NCBI RefSeq assembly: GCF_001757355.1
Contig: NZ_MINO01000001.1
Span: forward strand, 124,001 to 188,000
Source: Sphingobium phenoxybenzoativorans
GTDB taxonomy: Bacteria > Pseudomonadota > Alphaproteobacteria > Sphingomonadales > Sphingomonadaceae
Direction of reading: 5' to 3'
DNA: 64,000 nucleotides
Shown here: positions 26,122-35,977 of the stretch, piece after piece
Layout: each line of letters opens with the position of its first letter
Numbering within the stretch: position 1 is the stretch's first letter
The notes under the pieces: generated by a model
Database searches by the model: none
Told to the model about the DNA's origin: nothing
The model's input: only the letters and a program-made list of their open reading frames with translations
Program-made: the position numbers and the translations under genes

Positions 26122-27338
26122 AAGACGGCGGGATCGGCGAGATCCTGTTCCTCTGTCATCGCGTTCCCTTCCCCCCTGATCGCGGCGACAAGATCCGCTC
26201 GCACAATCTGCTGCGCCGGCTGTGCGATATCGCGCCGGTCCATGTCGGCTGTTTTGCCGACGACGCGCGGGACATGGGGTTCGCCACCGAACTTGGCGAC
26301 ATGGCGGAAAGCCACAAGGTCATCCCGCGCAATAACAGCCGGATGCTCGCGGGACTGAAGGGCTTGGCCAATGGCCAGCCGATGCTGGTCGCCCTGTTCG
26401 ATCATCCCGCCATGCATGACTGGGCGCGCATGATCCTCGCCACGCGCCCCATATCGGCTGTGGTCGCCTATTCGGCGCAGATGGCGCATTTCGTGCCGGT
26501 CCTCACCGCGGGCCAGCGCTTCGTCATGGATTTCGTCGATCTCGATTCGGCAAAATATACCGCCTATGGAGAAGGACAGGGCGGCCCGCTTGGCTGGATC
26601 AACCGGCGCGAGGGCAGGGTATTGCTCGATTTCGAGAAGGCGGTCGCCGCGCGGGCTGATGTCAGCACCTTTGTAAGCGAGGCGGAAGCTTCGCTGTTTC
26701 GCGCCGTCAGCGGTCTGGGCGTGGACAAGGTGCGGCCGCTCGAAAATGGCGTGGCGCTCGACTATTTTTCGCCTGATGCGCAGTTTGAGCATCTGTCTGC
26801 CGATGAGCGCGGGGCGGAGCCGTTGCTCGTTTTTACCGGCCAGATGGATTACCGCCCGAATATCGAGGCGGTGGACAGCTTCGCCAAGATCAGCATGCCG
26901 GTCATCCGGGAGGCTTATCCCGACGCCCGTTTCGCGATTGTCGGCCGCAGCCCGACGCCAGCGGTCGAGGCGCTGGGGGTGCTTCCCGGCGTGGTCGTGA
27001 CCGGCGGCGTTCCGGACGTCAGGGGCTGGCTTGCCGCCGCCGATGTCGTGGTTGCGCCCCTGCGCATTGCGCGCGGCATCCAGAACAAGGTGCTGGAGGC
27101 GATGGCTATGGCGCGCCCGGTCGTCGCTTCGGCGCAGGCGTCGGAGGGGATAGATGTGCAGTGGGACCGGCATCTGCTGGTCGCGTCGAATGCGGGGCAG
27201 GAGGCGTCGCTCGTCCTCAAGCTGCTTTCCGATCCCGCCAAGGCGGCGGAACTGGGCCGGGCGGCGCGCGCCCGTATGGTCGAACGCTATGACTGGAGCG
27301 CCACGCTTTCGGGCCTGCCCGCATTGATCCGCGGATGA
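26118..27338 (+). CDS. TIGR03087-type PEP-CTERM/XrtA system glycosyltransferase
   Basis: 406 residues, GT-B fold, family 4 type. Opens EILFLCHRVPFPPDRGDKIRS, the signature of the TIGR03087 subfamily; the C-terminal nucleotide-sugar domain holds FTGQMDYRPNIEAV and APLRIARGIQNKVLEAMAM, the E-x7-E type donor site. It adds a sugar to the lipid-linked repeat unit on the inner face of the membrane. Start at 26118 overlaps the FemAB stop (ATGA), and the exosortase gene overlaps its own stop. Confidence 0.93.
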   Translation: MKDGGIGEILFLCHRVPFPPDRGDKIRSHNLLRRLCDIAPVHVGCFADDARDMGFATELGDMAESHKVIPRNNSRMLAGLKGLANGQPMLVALFDHPAMHDWARMILATRPISAVVAYSAQMAHFVPVLTAGQRFVMDFVDLDSAKYTAYGEGQGGPLGWINRREGRVLLDFEKAVAARADVSTFVSEAEASLFRAVSGLGVDKVRPLENGVALDYFSPDAQFEHLSADERGAEPLLVFTGQMDYRPNIEAVDSFAKISMPVIREAYPDARFAIVGRSPTPAVEALGVLPGVVVTGGVPDVRGWLAAADVVVAPLRIARGIQNKVLEAMAMARPVVASAQASEGIDVQWDRHLLVASNAGQEASLVLKLLSDPAKAAELGRAARARMVERYDWSATLSGLPALIRG

Positions 27339-28870
27339 ACCGCGCATTCCCCATGCCTCGCACGTCGTCCATCGGAGAGCGGCTTGATGGCTGGCGCGGA
27401 CATATTTTTGCGCTTGGCTCCGTCTCCCTCGCCATCATCCTTCTGTTCGTCCGCGACGTAACGGACATGGCGGCGATCTGGTGGGGGGCGTCCACCTATG
27501 GCCATTGCCTTTTCATCCCGTTCCTGATCGCCTGGCTGGTGCAGCAGCGGCTTGGCGGCCTGCGCAGGCTTAACCCGGTCGCCTGGTGGCCGGGCCTGCT
27601 ATGGCTTGGGGCGGGGGCATTGTGCTGGCTGGCTGGCGACGCCGCCAGCGTTGCGCTGTTCCGGCATCTTGGCGTGGTGATCATGCTGCAGGGGGCCGCC
27701 ATCGCCATTCTGGGCGCGAATGTCTCGCGGGCGCTCGCCTTCCCAATCTTCTATGGCTTCTTTCTGATTCCCTTTGGGGAGGAAGTGGTCCCCACGCTGC
27801 AGTTGCTGACAGCAAAGCTGGCGGCGGGGCTGTTGGGGATCGCTGGCGTGCCCGCGCATCTCGACGGCATCTTCATCTCGACTCCGACCGGCTATTTTGA
27901 AGTGGCGGAGGCTTGTTCCGGCGCAAAATTCCTGATCGCCATGACCGCCTATGCAGTGCTGGTCTGCAATGTCTGCTTCCGCTCTTGGGGACGCCGGATC
28001 GCCTTCATGATGGGCGCGCAGCTCTTGTCGATCCTTGCCAATGGCGTCCGCGCCTTCGCCACCATTTACGTCGCGCATCTGACCACGGTGGACGCGGCGG
28101 TGGGGTTTGATCATGTCGTCTATGGCTGGGTATTCTTCGCCCTGATAATGACAGTCACCATGGCGATCGCCTGGCCTTTCTTCGACCGGAAGCCCGGTGA
28201 TGCGGTATTTGATCCCGCAATGCTGCAATCGCGCTTTCCAGGCGCGGGACAGCTTGCTTATGTCGCGCCCGCCGCGCTTGCCCTCGCTGCATTCGCGCCC
28301 CTCTGGTCCTACGCCACGGCTGCGCGCGCCGAACCCGTGCCGTCAAATCTCGCATTGCCGCAAGTGCCGGGCTGGCAGAGGTCGGATGCGCCACAGGCTT
28401 TCCCATGGATGCCGCGCTTCGACGGAGCGGACCATCTGGCGCTTGGCCGCTACCACGATTCGCATGGCGTCACCGTCGATCTCGCCATCGCTGTGTTCGA
28501 CCGGCAGGAAGAGAAGCGCGAGCTTGTCGGCTTCGGCCAAGGCGCCATCGATCCGCAGGGGCAATGGGTCTGGTCCTCGCCCGCGCGTGCGCCGGCCGAT
28601 GCGCGCGGCGAACAGATCACCGCGCCGGGGCCGGTCGTCCGCCATGTCGTCAGCTTCTATGCGCTGAACGGCGTGGTCACGGGCAGCGCGGGCAAGGTGA
28701 AGCTGGAGACGCTGAAGGCGCGGCTGCTGGGCGGCGACCAGCGCGCCGTCGCGATCCTGGTGTCGGCGGAGCAGGCGGACGGCGCGCCCGCAGACGCCGC
28801 GATAGCCGCATTCCTGCGCGATCTGGGGTCCATAAAGGAACTGGCTGACGCAAGCGCAGGCATCCGCTAA
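27335..28870 (+). CDS. xrtA: Exosortase A with C-terminal EpsI (DUF3485) domain
   Basis: 511 residues. The first 290 form an eight-helix membrane cysteine transpeptidase that recognises PEP-CTERM sorting signals and attaches the protein to a surface polymer. Catalytic residues are Cys194 in EACSGAKFL, Arg239 in NGVRAFATI and His260 in FDHVVYGWVFF. The remaining 200 residues after another TM segment (YVAPAALALAAFAPLW) are an EpsI-like periplasmic domain, fused here as in many sphingomonads. No PEP-CTERM substrate is encoded in this window. Lies between the glycosyltransferase (4-base overlap) and amidotransferase genes. Confidence 0.95.
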   Translation: MNRAFPMPRTSSIGERLDGWRGHIFALGSVSLAIILLFVRDVTDMAAIWWGASTYGHCLFIPFLIAWLVQQRLGGLRRLNPVAWWPGLLWLGAGALCWLAGDAASVALFRHLGVVIMLQGAAIAILGANVSRALAFPIFYGFFLIPFGEEVVPTLQLLTAKLAAGLLGIAGVPAHLDGIFISTPTGYFEVAEACSGAKFLIAMTAYAVLVCNVCFRSWGRRIAFMMGAQLLSILANGVRAFATIYVAHLTTVDAAVGFDHVVYGWVFFALIMTVTMAIAWPFFDRKPGDAVFDPAMLQSRFPGAGQLAYVAPAALALAAFAPLWSYATAARAEPVPSNLALPQVPGWQRSDAPQAFPWMPRFDGADHLALGRYHDSHGVTVDLAIAVFDRQEEKRELVGFGQGAIDPQGQWVWSSPARAPADARGEQITAPGPVVRHVVSFYALNGVVTGSAGKVKLETLKARLLGGDQRAVAILVSAEQADGAPADAAIAAFLRDLGSIKELADASAGIR

Positions 28871-28881
28871 GGCCCCTTCTT

Positions 28882-30780
28882 ATGTGCGGCATTGCGGGCA
28901 TCTTCCACCTTGAAACGGCGAAACCGGTCGACCCTGCGCGCGTCCGGCTGATGACTGACGCCATCGCGCATCGCGGGCCGGACGGGGCGGGCGTTTGGAC
29001 CGCGCCCGGCGTGGGCCTCGGCCATCGCCGCCTGTCGATCATTGACCTTGGCGGCGGCGCGCAGCCGATGCTGACGGAGGATGAAAGCCTGGCCGTCACC
29101 TTCAATGGCGAGATCTACAATTTCGCCGCCGTGCGCAAGGAGCTGGAGGCGAAGGGGCATCGCTTCCGCACCAACAGCGATACCGAAGTCATCCTGCACG
29201 GCTATCGCCAGTGGGGCGAGGAGTGTGTGAAGCGCTTCGACGGCATGTTCGCTTTCGCGCTGTTCGACCGGCATGCGCAGTCGCTCTGGCTGGTGCGCGA
29301 CCGGCTGGGCGTAAAGCCGCTTTATTATGCCCAGGTGTCGGACGGCAGCCTGCTGTTCGCGTCGGAACTGAAGGGCCTGCTCGTCCATCCGCTGCTGCGC
29401 CGGGAGCCGGACGTCCGCGCTGTCGAGGATTATATGGCCTATGGCTATGTCCCCGATGACGTCTGCTTTGTCGCCGGCGCCAGGAAATTGGGCGCGGGGG
29501 AGACGCTCCGTCTGGTGCGCGGCAAGGGCCTGCCGGCACCGCAACGCTATTGGGACATAAGCTTCGCCGACCGGACGAACGCCCGCGAACCGGCGCTGGA
29601 GGAAGAACTCGTCTCCCTGATGCGCGCCGCCGTGCATTCGCGCATGGTCGCGGACGTGCCGCTGGGCGCATTCCTGTCGGGCGGCGTGGACAGCAGCAGC
29701 GTCGTTGCCCTGATGGCGGAGGCCAGCCCGCGCGCGGTCAAGACCTGCACGATCGGCTTCGACGTCGCCTCGCTTGACGAGACAGCCTATGCTGATCGCA
29801 TCGCCCGGCGCTTTGCCACCGATCATCGCACGCGCATTGTCTCGCCGGACGATTTCGGCCTGATCGATCGCCTGGCCCACCATTTTGACGAGCCCTTTGC
29901 CGATGCCTCCGCGCTGCCAACCTTCCGGGTGTGCGAACTGGCGCGCGAGGAGGTGACGGTCGCTCTGTCCGGCGACGGCGCTGACGAGGCATTTGCCGGC
30001 TATCGCCGCCATCTGTTCCAGCATCAGGGAGAGCGAGTCCGCTCCCTGATTCCCGCCTCCCTGCGTGAGCCTGTGTTCGGAAGGCTGGGCCGCTGGTATC
30101 CAAAGGCCGACTGGGCGCCGCGGTTCCTGCGGGCGAAATCGACCTTCATCGAACTGGGGCAGGATGGGGCGGAGGCTTATGCGGCGTCTGTCGGCGTCAC
30201 CCCCCACGCCATGCGCCAGCGTCTCTACAGCGACTCCATGAAGGCCGCCCTTGCTGGTCATCGCGCCGAGGACCGCTATGTGCGGGCGATGCGCGACGCG
30301 CCGGCGCAAGAGCCGCTCGACCGCGCGCAATATGCTGACATGAAGATATGGCTGCCCGGCGATATCCTGACCAAGACCGACCGGATGAGCATGGCGGTGG
30401 GGCTGGAGGCGCGTGAGCCGTTGCTGGACCACCGATTGATGGAATTTGCGGGGCGCTTGCCGGTCAACATGCGAATCCACGGCAACAGCGGCAAATATCT
30501 GATGAAGAAGGCGATGGAGGCCTATCTGCCGCAGGATATTCTCTATCGCCCCAAAATGGGCTTCGTCACACCGATCAGCGACTGGTTCCGGGGCGCGCTG
30601 GCGAAGGAGGCGGCTGGCATCGCCGGAGGGTCGGCGCTGGCGCGGACGGGTTGGTTCGACCTGAAAGCCGTTGCAACGGCTGCGGCGGATCACAAATCCG
30701 GCATGTCGGATCATGGCCGACTGCTGTGGCAATTATTGATGCTGGACAGAGCGTTAGGCCGCGTTTTCAATCTCGGCTGA
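28882..30780 (+). CDS. XrtA/PEP-CTERM system amidotransferase (asparagine synthase type)
   Basis: 632 residues. N-terminal class II glutamine amidotransferase domain with Cys2 nucleophile (MCGIAGIFHLE), RLSIIDLGGG and FNGEIYNF; C-terminal asparagine synthase domain with the PP-loop FLSGGVDSSSVVALM and ALSGDGADEAFAGY. It probably amidates a uronic acid or acyl group of the exopolysaccharide rather than making free asparagine, as inferred for the XrtA subfamily. Last gene of the cluster, 11 bases after xrtA, and followed by a terminator at 30913-30942. Confidence 0.93.
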   Translation: MCGIAGIFHLETAKPVDPARVRLMTDAIAHRGPDGAGVWTAPGVGLGHRRLSIIDLGGGAQPMLTEDESLAVTFNGEIYNFAAVRKELEAKGHRFRTNSDTEVILHGYRQWGEECVKRFDGMFAFALFDRHAQSLWLVRDRLGVKPLYYAQVSDGSLLFASELKGLLVHPLLRREPDVRAVEDYMAYGYVPDDVCFVAGARKLGAGETLRLVRGKGLPAPQRYWDISFADRTNAREPALEEELVSLMRAAVHSRMVADVPLGAFLSGGVDSSSVVALMAEASPRAVKTCTIGFDVASLDETAYADRIARRFATDHRTRIVSPDDFGLIDRLAHHFDEPFADASALPTFRVCELAREEVTVALSGDGADEAFAGYRRHLFQHQGERVRSLIPASLREPVFGRLGRWYPKADWAPRFLRAKSTFIELGQDGAEAYAASVGVTPHAMRQRLYSDSMKAALAGHRAEDRYVRAMRDAPAQEPLDRAQYADMKIWLPGDILTKTDRMSMAVGLEAREPLLDHRLMEFAGRLPVNMRIHGNSGKYLMKKAMEAYLPQDILYRPKMGFVTPISDWFRGALAKEAAGIAGGSALARTGWFDLKAVATAAADHKSGMSDHGRLLWQLLMLDRALGRVFNLG

Positions 30781-30912
30781 GGATATGGTGTTACGCAATC
30801 GCAACGACGATTGCGTTTGTTGCAATCGTATTACTGATCTTCGCAATTGCGGTAGAAAGGGACATCCCGCAAAGAGAATGTGCCTTTCAGGCATCCTCTC
30901 CTAAAACTTTTC

Positions 30913-30942
30913 GGGCTGATCTTCGGATCGGCCCTTTTTTTT
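30913..30942 (+). terminator. Rho-independent terminator closing the XrtA cluster
   Basis: GGGCTGATC - TTCG - GATCGGCCC forms a 9-bp stem (one G-T pair) with a stable UUCG-type loop, directly followed by eight T. It lies 133 bases after the amidotransferase stop and should end the long XrtA transcript. Confidence 0.93.
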
Positions 30943-31043
30943 GGGCTGAGATTATACTAAAGGCCGGTTGCTGCTGCCGCGCCGAACTATAAAAAGTATT
31001 TGGAGCGGAGCCGCCGGTAAGACCGGCATGGCGAGGCTGCGGC

Positions 31044-31089
31044 ATGGGGGATCGAGCCGCGTCACGCGCTCTCCCCCATCCCCTTTTTT
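31044..31089 (+). terminator. Long hairpin followed by T run, possible second terminator or small RNA end
   Basis: ATGGGGGA (31044-31051) pairs perfectly with TCCCCCAT (31072-31079); inside, GAG/CTC and CGCG/CGCG extend the stem around a TCA loop. A run of six T starts four bases later (31084-31089). Could terminate a short RNA starting near 30964 or act as a back-up terminator. Confidence 0.5.
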
Positions 31090-31132
31090 CAAGTCCATCG
31101 GCATTTGGCTCCGAGCGGCCAGAAAGCGCAAC

Positions 31133-31197
31133 GTGCTCCTGCGAAAGCAGGAGCCCAGTTTCGCCGTCTGATCTCGTCTCCTGCTTTCGCAGGAGCG
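31133..31197. repeat. Dispersed repeat, family S, copy 1
   Basis: Inverted pair: GCTCCTGCGAAAGCAGGAGC at the left and CTCCTGCTTTCGCAGGAGCGC at the right, each itself a small hairpin. Matches the copy at 44692-44757 nearly base for base in its left half. Lies at the 3' end of truA. Confidence 0.75.
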
Positions 31198-31224
31198 CGC
31201 CCGTCATTTCAGTCGCACCGATGC

Positions 31225-31968
31225 CTAATTGTCGTAACGCGCGCTCATGAAATAAAGGCCGTCCGGCGGCGCGTTCAGCCCCAGTTCCGCGCGATCCTTC
31301 GCCGCCAGCGCGCGCGACAGGTCCATGCCGGTCCACTTCCCGGTTCCGACCAGAGCGAGACACCCGACCATCGACCGCACCTGATGATGGAGGAATGAGC
31401 GGGCGGCGGCGGCCACGATCACGCTTTCGCCCTCTCGCCGGACATCCAGCCGGTCGAGCGTCTTGACCGGGCTGGCCGACTGGCAATGCGCCGACCGGAA
31501 TGTCGTGAAGTCGTGCAAACCCACCAGACTCTGCGCTGCGTCATGCATCGCCGCGACGTCCAGCGCCTGCGTTACCCGCCACGCGAGGCCGGATTCGAAG
31601 GTCAGCGGCGCACGGCGATTGACGATGCGATATTCATAGGCGCGCCCGATGCAGGAAAAGCGGGCATGCCAATCGTCAGCGACGGCTTCACAGCCCAATA
31701 TGGCCACCGGGTGCGGGCGAATGGTGGCGTTGATGGCTTCCATCAGGCGAAAGGGCGTGATCGGTTTTTCGATGTCGGCATGGGCGCGCATCGCCCGCCC
31801 GTGGACGCCCGCATCGGTGCGCCCGGCGGCATGGATTATGGCGTTCTCGCCTGTTACGGCATGGATCGCATCCTCTATCGCCTGTTGCACCGACGGGCCA
31901 TGTGCCTGCCGCTGCCAGCCCATGAAGGGGCGGCCGTCAAATTCCACCGTGAAGGCGAATCGCGTCAC
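31225..31968 (-). CDS. truA: tRNA pseudouridine synthase A
   Basis: 247 residues. Makes pseudouridine at positions 38-40 of tRNA anticodon arms. The catalytic Asp is in [11 protein letters not shown] (about 52), and the N-terminal [16 protein letters not shown] and [14 protein letters not shown] are family marks. It starts with GTG directly after the fmt stop codon (no spacer), so the two genes are translationally coupled. Length is normal. Confidence 0.96.
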   Translation of the reverse strand: MTRFAFTVEFDGRPFMGWQRQAHGPSVQQAIEDAIHAVTGENAIIHAAGRTDAGVHGRAMRAHADIEKPITPFRLMEAINATIRPHPVAILGCEAVADDWHARFSCIGRAYEYRIVNRRAPLTFESGLAWRVTQALDVAAMHDAAQSLVGLHDFTTFRSAHCQSASPVKTLDRLDVRREGESVIVAAAARSFLHHQVRSMVGCLALVGTGKWTGMDLSRALAAKDRAELGLNAPPDGLYFMSARYDN

Positions 31969-32877
31969 TCAGTCATCCACCCGCGTTCCCGCCGGCATGT
32001 CGAACCCGCGCAGCAACTCGCCTGCGCTCATCGCTGCCTTGCCAGCGCGCTGGATAAGCGTGGGGCGAATGCTGTGACGCCCGCAGCCCAGCAACAGGCT
32101 GTTGTCCAGCAATTCCCCCGCTGCGCCATTCGCATCCTCGCAATGCGCGGCGAGGATACGGAACCGCTCGCCGCCATATTCGAAAAAGGTGCCGGGCGCC
32201 GGGTTGAACGCCCGGACCTGCCGCTCGACCTGATGCGCATCCTGGGAGAAGTCGATGCGGGTTTCAGCCTTGTCGATCTTCGCTGCATAGGTGACGCCCT
32301 CCTGCGGTTGGACCACGGGGGGATGCTCATCGAGGGCGTCGAGCACGTCCAGCATCAGTTCGGCCCCCGCCACTGCGAGTTCAGCCGTCAGCGCGCCCGC
32401 CGTCTTGCCCTCGACCGGGGTGACATGCTTGGCGCGCATCGGCCCGGTGTCGAGGCCCGCCTCCATGTCCATGATGGTGACGCCGGTCACATTGTCTCCG
32501 GCCAGTATCGCCCGCTGGATCGGCGCAGCGCCCCGCCAGCGCGGTAGCAGGGAAGCGTGGATATTAAGGCAGCCATGGCGCGGCGCGTCCAGAATCGCGC
32601 GGGGCAGGATCAGGCCATAGGCGGCGACCACGGCGACATCGGCGTTCAGCGCGGCAAAGGCGGCCTGGACTTCCGCATCCTTCAGGCTGACCGGCGTGCG
32701 GACCTCTATGCCCATCTCCTCCGCCCTTGCATGAACGGGGGAGGGGCGCAGCGCCTTTCCACGGCCCGCGGGACGCGGCGGCTGGCTATAGACAGCCACG
32801 ACCTCATGCCCCGCCGCCGCCAGTTGTTCCAGCGCCGGCACCGCAAAATCCGGGGTTCCCATATACACTATCCGCAT
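31969..32877 (-). CDS. fmt: Methionyl-tRNA formyltransferase
   Basis: 302 residues. Formylates initiator Met-tRNA with 10-formyl-tetrahydrofolate. Opens [19 protein letters not shown]; the formyl-transfer site [15 protein letters not shown] (Asn, His) and the conserved [12 protein letters not shown] are present, and [15 protein letters not shown] begins the C-terminal tRNA-binding domain. Linked to peptide deformylase nearby (33618), which removes the formyl group later, though def is on the opposite strand. Divergent from recR with 53 bases between starts. Confidence 0.96.
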   Translation of the reverse strand: MRIVYMGTPDFAVPALEQLAAAGHEVVAVYSQPPRPAGRGKALRPSPVHARAEEMGIEVRTPVSLKDAEVQAAFAALNADVAVVAAYGLILPRAILDAPRHGCLNIHASLLPRWRGAAPIQRAILAGDNVTGVTIMDMEAGLDTGPMRAKHVTPVEGKTAGALTAELAVAGAELMLDVLDALDEHPPVVQPQEGVTYAAKIDKAETRIDFSQDAHQVERQVRAFNPAPGTFFEYGGERFRILAAHCEDANGAAGELLDNSLLLGCGRHSIRPTLIQRAGKAAMSAGELLRGFDMPAGTRVDD

Positions 32878-32930
32878 GCCGCCCTCTCAAGACCTTGCGG
32901 GGGCGGAGCGCAAGACCTTATGTGCAGGAT

Positions 32931-33527
32931 ATGGCGTCCCCCGAAATCGATGCGCTGACACAGGCGCTCTCCCGGCTTCCCGGTCTTGGTCCCCGGTCCG
33001 CGCGGCGGGCGGTGCTTCACCTGCTGAAGAAGCGGGAGGCGGCGATGGCTCCGCTGCTGCGCGCGCTGGAGGCGGTGAATGACCGGCTCTCGACCTGCCA
33101 TATCTGCGGCAATGTCGATACGGTTGACCCCTGCGGCGTCTGCACCGATCCGCGCCGGGACAGCCGGGCGCTGTGCGTGGTGGAGGATGTGTCGGACCTG
33201 TGGGCGCTGGACAAGTCCCGGCTGTTCCCCGGCCGCTTCCATGTGCTGGGCGGGCGCTTGTCCGCGCTGGATGGCGTGCGGCCGGAGGATCTGGCCATCG
33301 ATTCGCTGATCGGCCGGGTGTCGGCCGGCGGCATTGATGAGGTGGTGCTGGCGATGAACGCCACGCTGGAGGGGCAGACGACTGCGCATTACATCGCCGA
33401 ACGGCTGGAGGGCTATCCCGTCCGCCTGACCCAGCTCGCCCATGGCCTGCCCGTGGGCGGGGAGCTGGATTATCTGGATGAAGGCACGCTGGCGCAGGCG
33501 CTCCGCGCCCGGCGGCCTCTCGGCTGA
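32931..33527 (+). CDS. recR: Recombination protein RecR
   Basis: 198 residues. Acts with RecF and RecO to load RecA on gapped DNA. Helix-hairpin-helix [20 protein letters not shown], Cys4 zinc finger [16 protein letters not shown], Toprim domain starting [13 protein letters not shown], and the Walker-B-like C-terminal segment are all visible. The ATG at 32931 gives the normal length; the open frame extends further upstream but into fmt promoter space. Confidence 0.96.
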   Translation: MASPEIDALTQALSRLPGLGPRSARRAVLHLLKKREAAMAPLLRALEAVNDRLSTCHICGNVDTVDPCGVCTDPRRDSRALCVVEDVSDLWALDKSRLFPGRFHVLGGRLSALDGVRPEDLAIDSLIGRVSAGGIDEVVLAMNATLEGQTTAHYIAERLEGYPVRLTQLAHGLPVGGELDYLDEGTLAQALRARRPLG

Positions 33528-33617
33528 ACGATGTGCTCCGTCGATCAGTGTGACCGGAACAAAGCGCGACCGGATGACTTGATATTCCGCCGCCTTTCCC
33601 ATATTTTCCCGTAATAT

Positions 33618-34142
33618 ATGGCTATTCTTCCTATCATCGAGACACCGGACCCTCGACTCCGCACCATCTCGACGCCCGTTGAGGCGATCGACGATGATCT
33701 TCAGCGCCTGATTGACGACATGTTCGACACCATGTACGACGCGCCGGGCATCGGCCTTGCCGCCATTCAGGTGGGCGTGCCCAAGCGCCTGCTGGTCATC
33801 GACCTGCAGGAGCCGGAGGAGGAGGGAGGCGATCCCGTCAAACATCCGATGGTGTTCATCAACCCCCAGATATTGGAAGGGTCGCAGGATCTGTCCGTCT
33901 ATAATGAGGGCTGCCTGTCCGTCCCGGAACAGTTTGCGGAGGTTGAGCGCCCGGCAAGCATCCGGGCAAGCTGGATGGACCGCGACGGACGCATCCGCGA
34001 GGAACGGATCGACGGGCTTCTCGCCACCTGCCTTCAGCATGAGATGGATCATCTGGAGGGTGTGCTCTTTATCGATCATCTGTCCCGCCTGAAGCGCGAG
34101 ATGCTGCTCAAGAAGCTGACCAAGGCGCGCAAGGCGGCCTGA
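33618..34142 (+). CDS. def: Peptide deformylase
   Basis: 174 residues. Removes the N-formyl group from nascent proteins. The three family motifs are complete: [10 protein letters not shown] (motif 1), EGCLSVP (motif 2, metal Cys) and QHEMDHLEG (motif 3, HExxH with catalytic Glu). Type I enzyme, normal length. Lies 90 bases after recR on the same strand. Confidence 0.97.
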   Translation: MAILPIIETPDPRLRTISTPVEAIDDDLQRLIDDMFDTMYDAPGIGLAAIQVGVPKRLLVIDLQEPEEEGGDPVKHPMVFINPQILEGSQDLSVYNEGCLSVPEQFAEVERPASIRASWMDRDGRIREERIDGLLATCLQHEMDHLEGVLFIDHLSRLKREMLLKKLTKARKAA

Positions 34143-34171
34143 TCTTTCAGGCTGGTCAATATCAGTATCAG

Positions 34172-34253
34172 CCGTTCGCCCTGAGCTTGTCGACGGGCTG
34201 TCCTTCACTTGAAAAGAAGTGCAGCCCCCTTCGGCGAAGCTCAGGGCGAACGG
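34172..34253. repeat. Dispersed hairpin repeat, family R, copy 2
   Basis: Left arm CCGTTCGCCCTGAGCTTGTC and right arm ending GCTCAGGGCGAACGG are near-perfect inverted repeats over 15 bases, with a second inner AAG/CTT stem. Between def and rmuC, both on the plus strand. Confidence 0.8.
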
Positions 34254-34355
34254 GTGTGCGCTATCCAGATGGGATTGATGTTCAGCTCTGACCTTGCCAG
34301 CGAAGCGCTGCGCCGGTAAGTTCTCATTTCGTTCCTGTTTTGAGAGCTTGCCCGG

Positions 34356-35798
34356 ATGGACCCTGTAACCCTAGCGTTGATCGTCCTTGCCGTATTCGTC
34401 GCGCTGGGAATCGGGTGGTTCCTGGGCGGCAGAGGGTCGGCCGCGCTCATCGCCGAGAAGGCGGACCTTGCTGACCGGCTCGAAAAGACGACCGAACAGC
34501 GTAATGCGGCGTTTAAAGACATAGCTGTAGAGCAGGAACGCGCTGGGCAGGCCGCTGCCCTGCGCGACCGGCTCGATACCGTGCAGGCGGAGCGGGAGGC
34601 GGCCCTGCGCGAACTGGCGGCGCTCCATTCCGACCAGCGCGCGCGCACCGAAGCGTTCGAGGCGCAGATAAAGGCGCTGACCGAGGCGAAGGAGCAGCTT
34701 TCCGCGCAGTTCAGCGAGATTGGCGGCAAATTGCTGGGCGAGGCGCAGCGCCAGTTTCTGGAGCGCGCCGATCAGCGGTTCGGCCAGGCCCATGAAAAGA
34801 GTGAGGCGCAGTTGAAGGCGCTGCTGCAGCCCGTCAACGAAACCATCAAGCTGTACGACCAGAAGGTCAGCCAGATCGAGCAGCAGCGCACCGAAGCCTA
34901 TGGCAATCTCACCGGCCTGATCGAATCGATGCGGGTGGGGCAGGAGGCGGTGCGCAGTGAGGCGCAGCGGCTGGTCAATTCGCTGCGCGCCGCGCCCAAG
35001 GCGCGGGGCCGGTGGGGCGAACAGCAGCTTCGCAATGTGCTCGAAAGCTGCGGCCTGTCCGAACATGCCGATTTCCAGACTGAGGTCAGCGTGGAGGGCG
35101 AGGATGGCCGTCTGCGTCCGGACGCGATCATCCGCGTGCCCGGCGGCCGGGCGCTGGTGATTGATGCGAAAGTCTCGCTCAATTCCTATCAGGACGCTTA
35201 TGGCGCGGACAGCGAGGAGGAGCGCCGCCGCCACATGGCCGCTCATGCCGCGGCGATGAAGGCGCATGTCGATACGCTGGGCCGCAAATCCTATGCCGAC
35301 CAGTTCGACGAAGCGCCCGACTATGTGATCATGTTCGTGCCGGGCGAACATTTCCTGTCGGCGGCACTGGAGCAGGAGCCTTCGCTTTGGGACTTCGCTT
35401 TTTCCCGCCGGGTGCTGCTGGCGACGCCGACCAACCTCATCGCCATCGCCCGCACCGTCGCTGCGGTGTGGCGGCAGGAGAAGATGGCCGACGAGGCGAA
35501 GCGCATCGGCGCGCTGGGCAAGGAGCTTTATGAGCGCATGGCCGTGGCCGCCGGGGCGCTGCGCAAGCTCGGCAACCGCCTCAACGGCGCGGTGGCGGAT
35601 TACAACGCCTTCTCCGCCAGCTTCGAAACGCGGGTGCTGGTCACGGGACGCAAGTTTCGCGACCTGAATGTCGAAACCGGCGGCAAGGAGATCGAGATGA
35701 TCGAGCCGGTCGACGCGCTGGCCCGCATGCCGGGATCACCAGAGGGGCTGCGGGCGCTCCCGGATCTGGCCGAACCGGGGGCGGAAGCCGCGGAGTAA
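34356..35798 (+). CDS. rmuC: DNA recombination protein RmuC
   Basis: 480 residues. One N-terminal transmembrane segment (VTLALIVLAVFVALGIGWFLGG), then a long coiled coil (about 30-190, rich in Glu/Ala/Arg/Gln), then the RmuC nuclease-like domain with RGRWGEQQLRNVLE, RPDAIIRVPGGRALVIDAKV (PD-(D/E)xK-like core) and VIMFVPGEHFLSAAL. It limits inversions and is thought to act on branched DNA. Normal length. Lies after the R repeat, so probably has its own promoter. Confidence 0.95.
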   Translation: MDPVTLALIVLAVFVALGIGWFLGGRGSAALIAEKADLADRLEKTTEQRNAAFKDIAVEQERAGQAAALRDRLDTVQAEREAALRELAALHSDQRARTEAFEAQIKALTEAKEQLSAQFSEIGGKLLGEAQRQFLERADQRFGQAHEKSEAQLKALLQPVNETIKLYDQKVSQIEQQRTEAYGNLTGLIESMRVGQEAVRSEAQRLVNSLRAAPKARGRWGEQQLRNVLESCGLSEHADFQTEVSVEGEDGRLRPDAIIRVPGGRALVIDAKVSLNSYQDAYGADSEEERRRHMAAHAAAMKAHVDTLGRKSYADQFDEAPDYVIMFVPGEHFLSAALEQEPSLWDFAFSRRVLLATPTNLIAIARTVAAVWRQEKMADEAKRIGALGKELYERMAVAAGALRKLGNRLNGAVADYNAFSASFETRVLVTGRKFRDLNVETGGKEIEMIEPVDALARMPGSPEGLRALPDLAEPGAEAAE

Positions 35799-35977
35799 GG
35801 GGCTTCTCGGATCCGCTGGCTGTGGTGGATTGGATGTGATTTTTCCGCTTGGAATCGGAAGGCGATAGCATCCGTCACGCCTGAGCAGGCAGGCATTCCG
35901 CTTGGATGTGCGATCCGATGGATAGAGCGGGACCCCTGCCTTCGCACGGGTGACGGTTATCCTCCGGGCGGCGGGAT

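Larger units (their letters stand above)
30781..31224. other. Gene-free region between convergent genes: two hairpins and a repeat
   Basis: No convincing protein gene. It holds an inverted repeat CGCAATCG/CGATTGCG (30794-30815), the terminator at 30913-30942, a TATACT (30952-30957) followed by about 130 bases ending in a second long hairpin (31044-31079) and a T run at 31084-31089, and a family S repeat (31133-31197). A 39-codon frame from 30785 and a frame reading across a hydrophobic stretch are possible but unsupported. Confidence 0.6.

Noticed and set aside
28867-30732. 621-codon open frame antisense to the amidotransferase gene
   Set aside because: Shadow of a strongly supported gene; no start signal and no domain.
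30785-30904. 39-codon ORF after the amidotransferase gene
   Set aside because: Just upstream of the terminator, but Cys/Asn/Arg-rich translation and no ribosome binding site.
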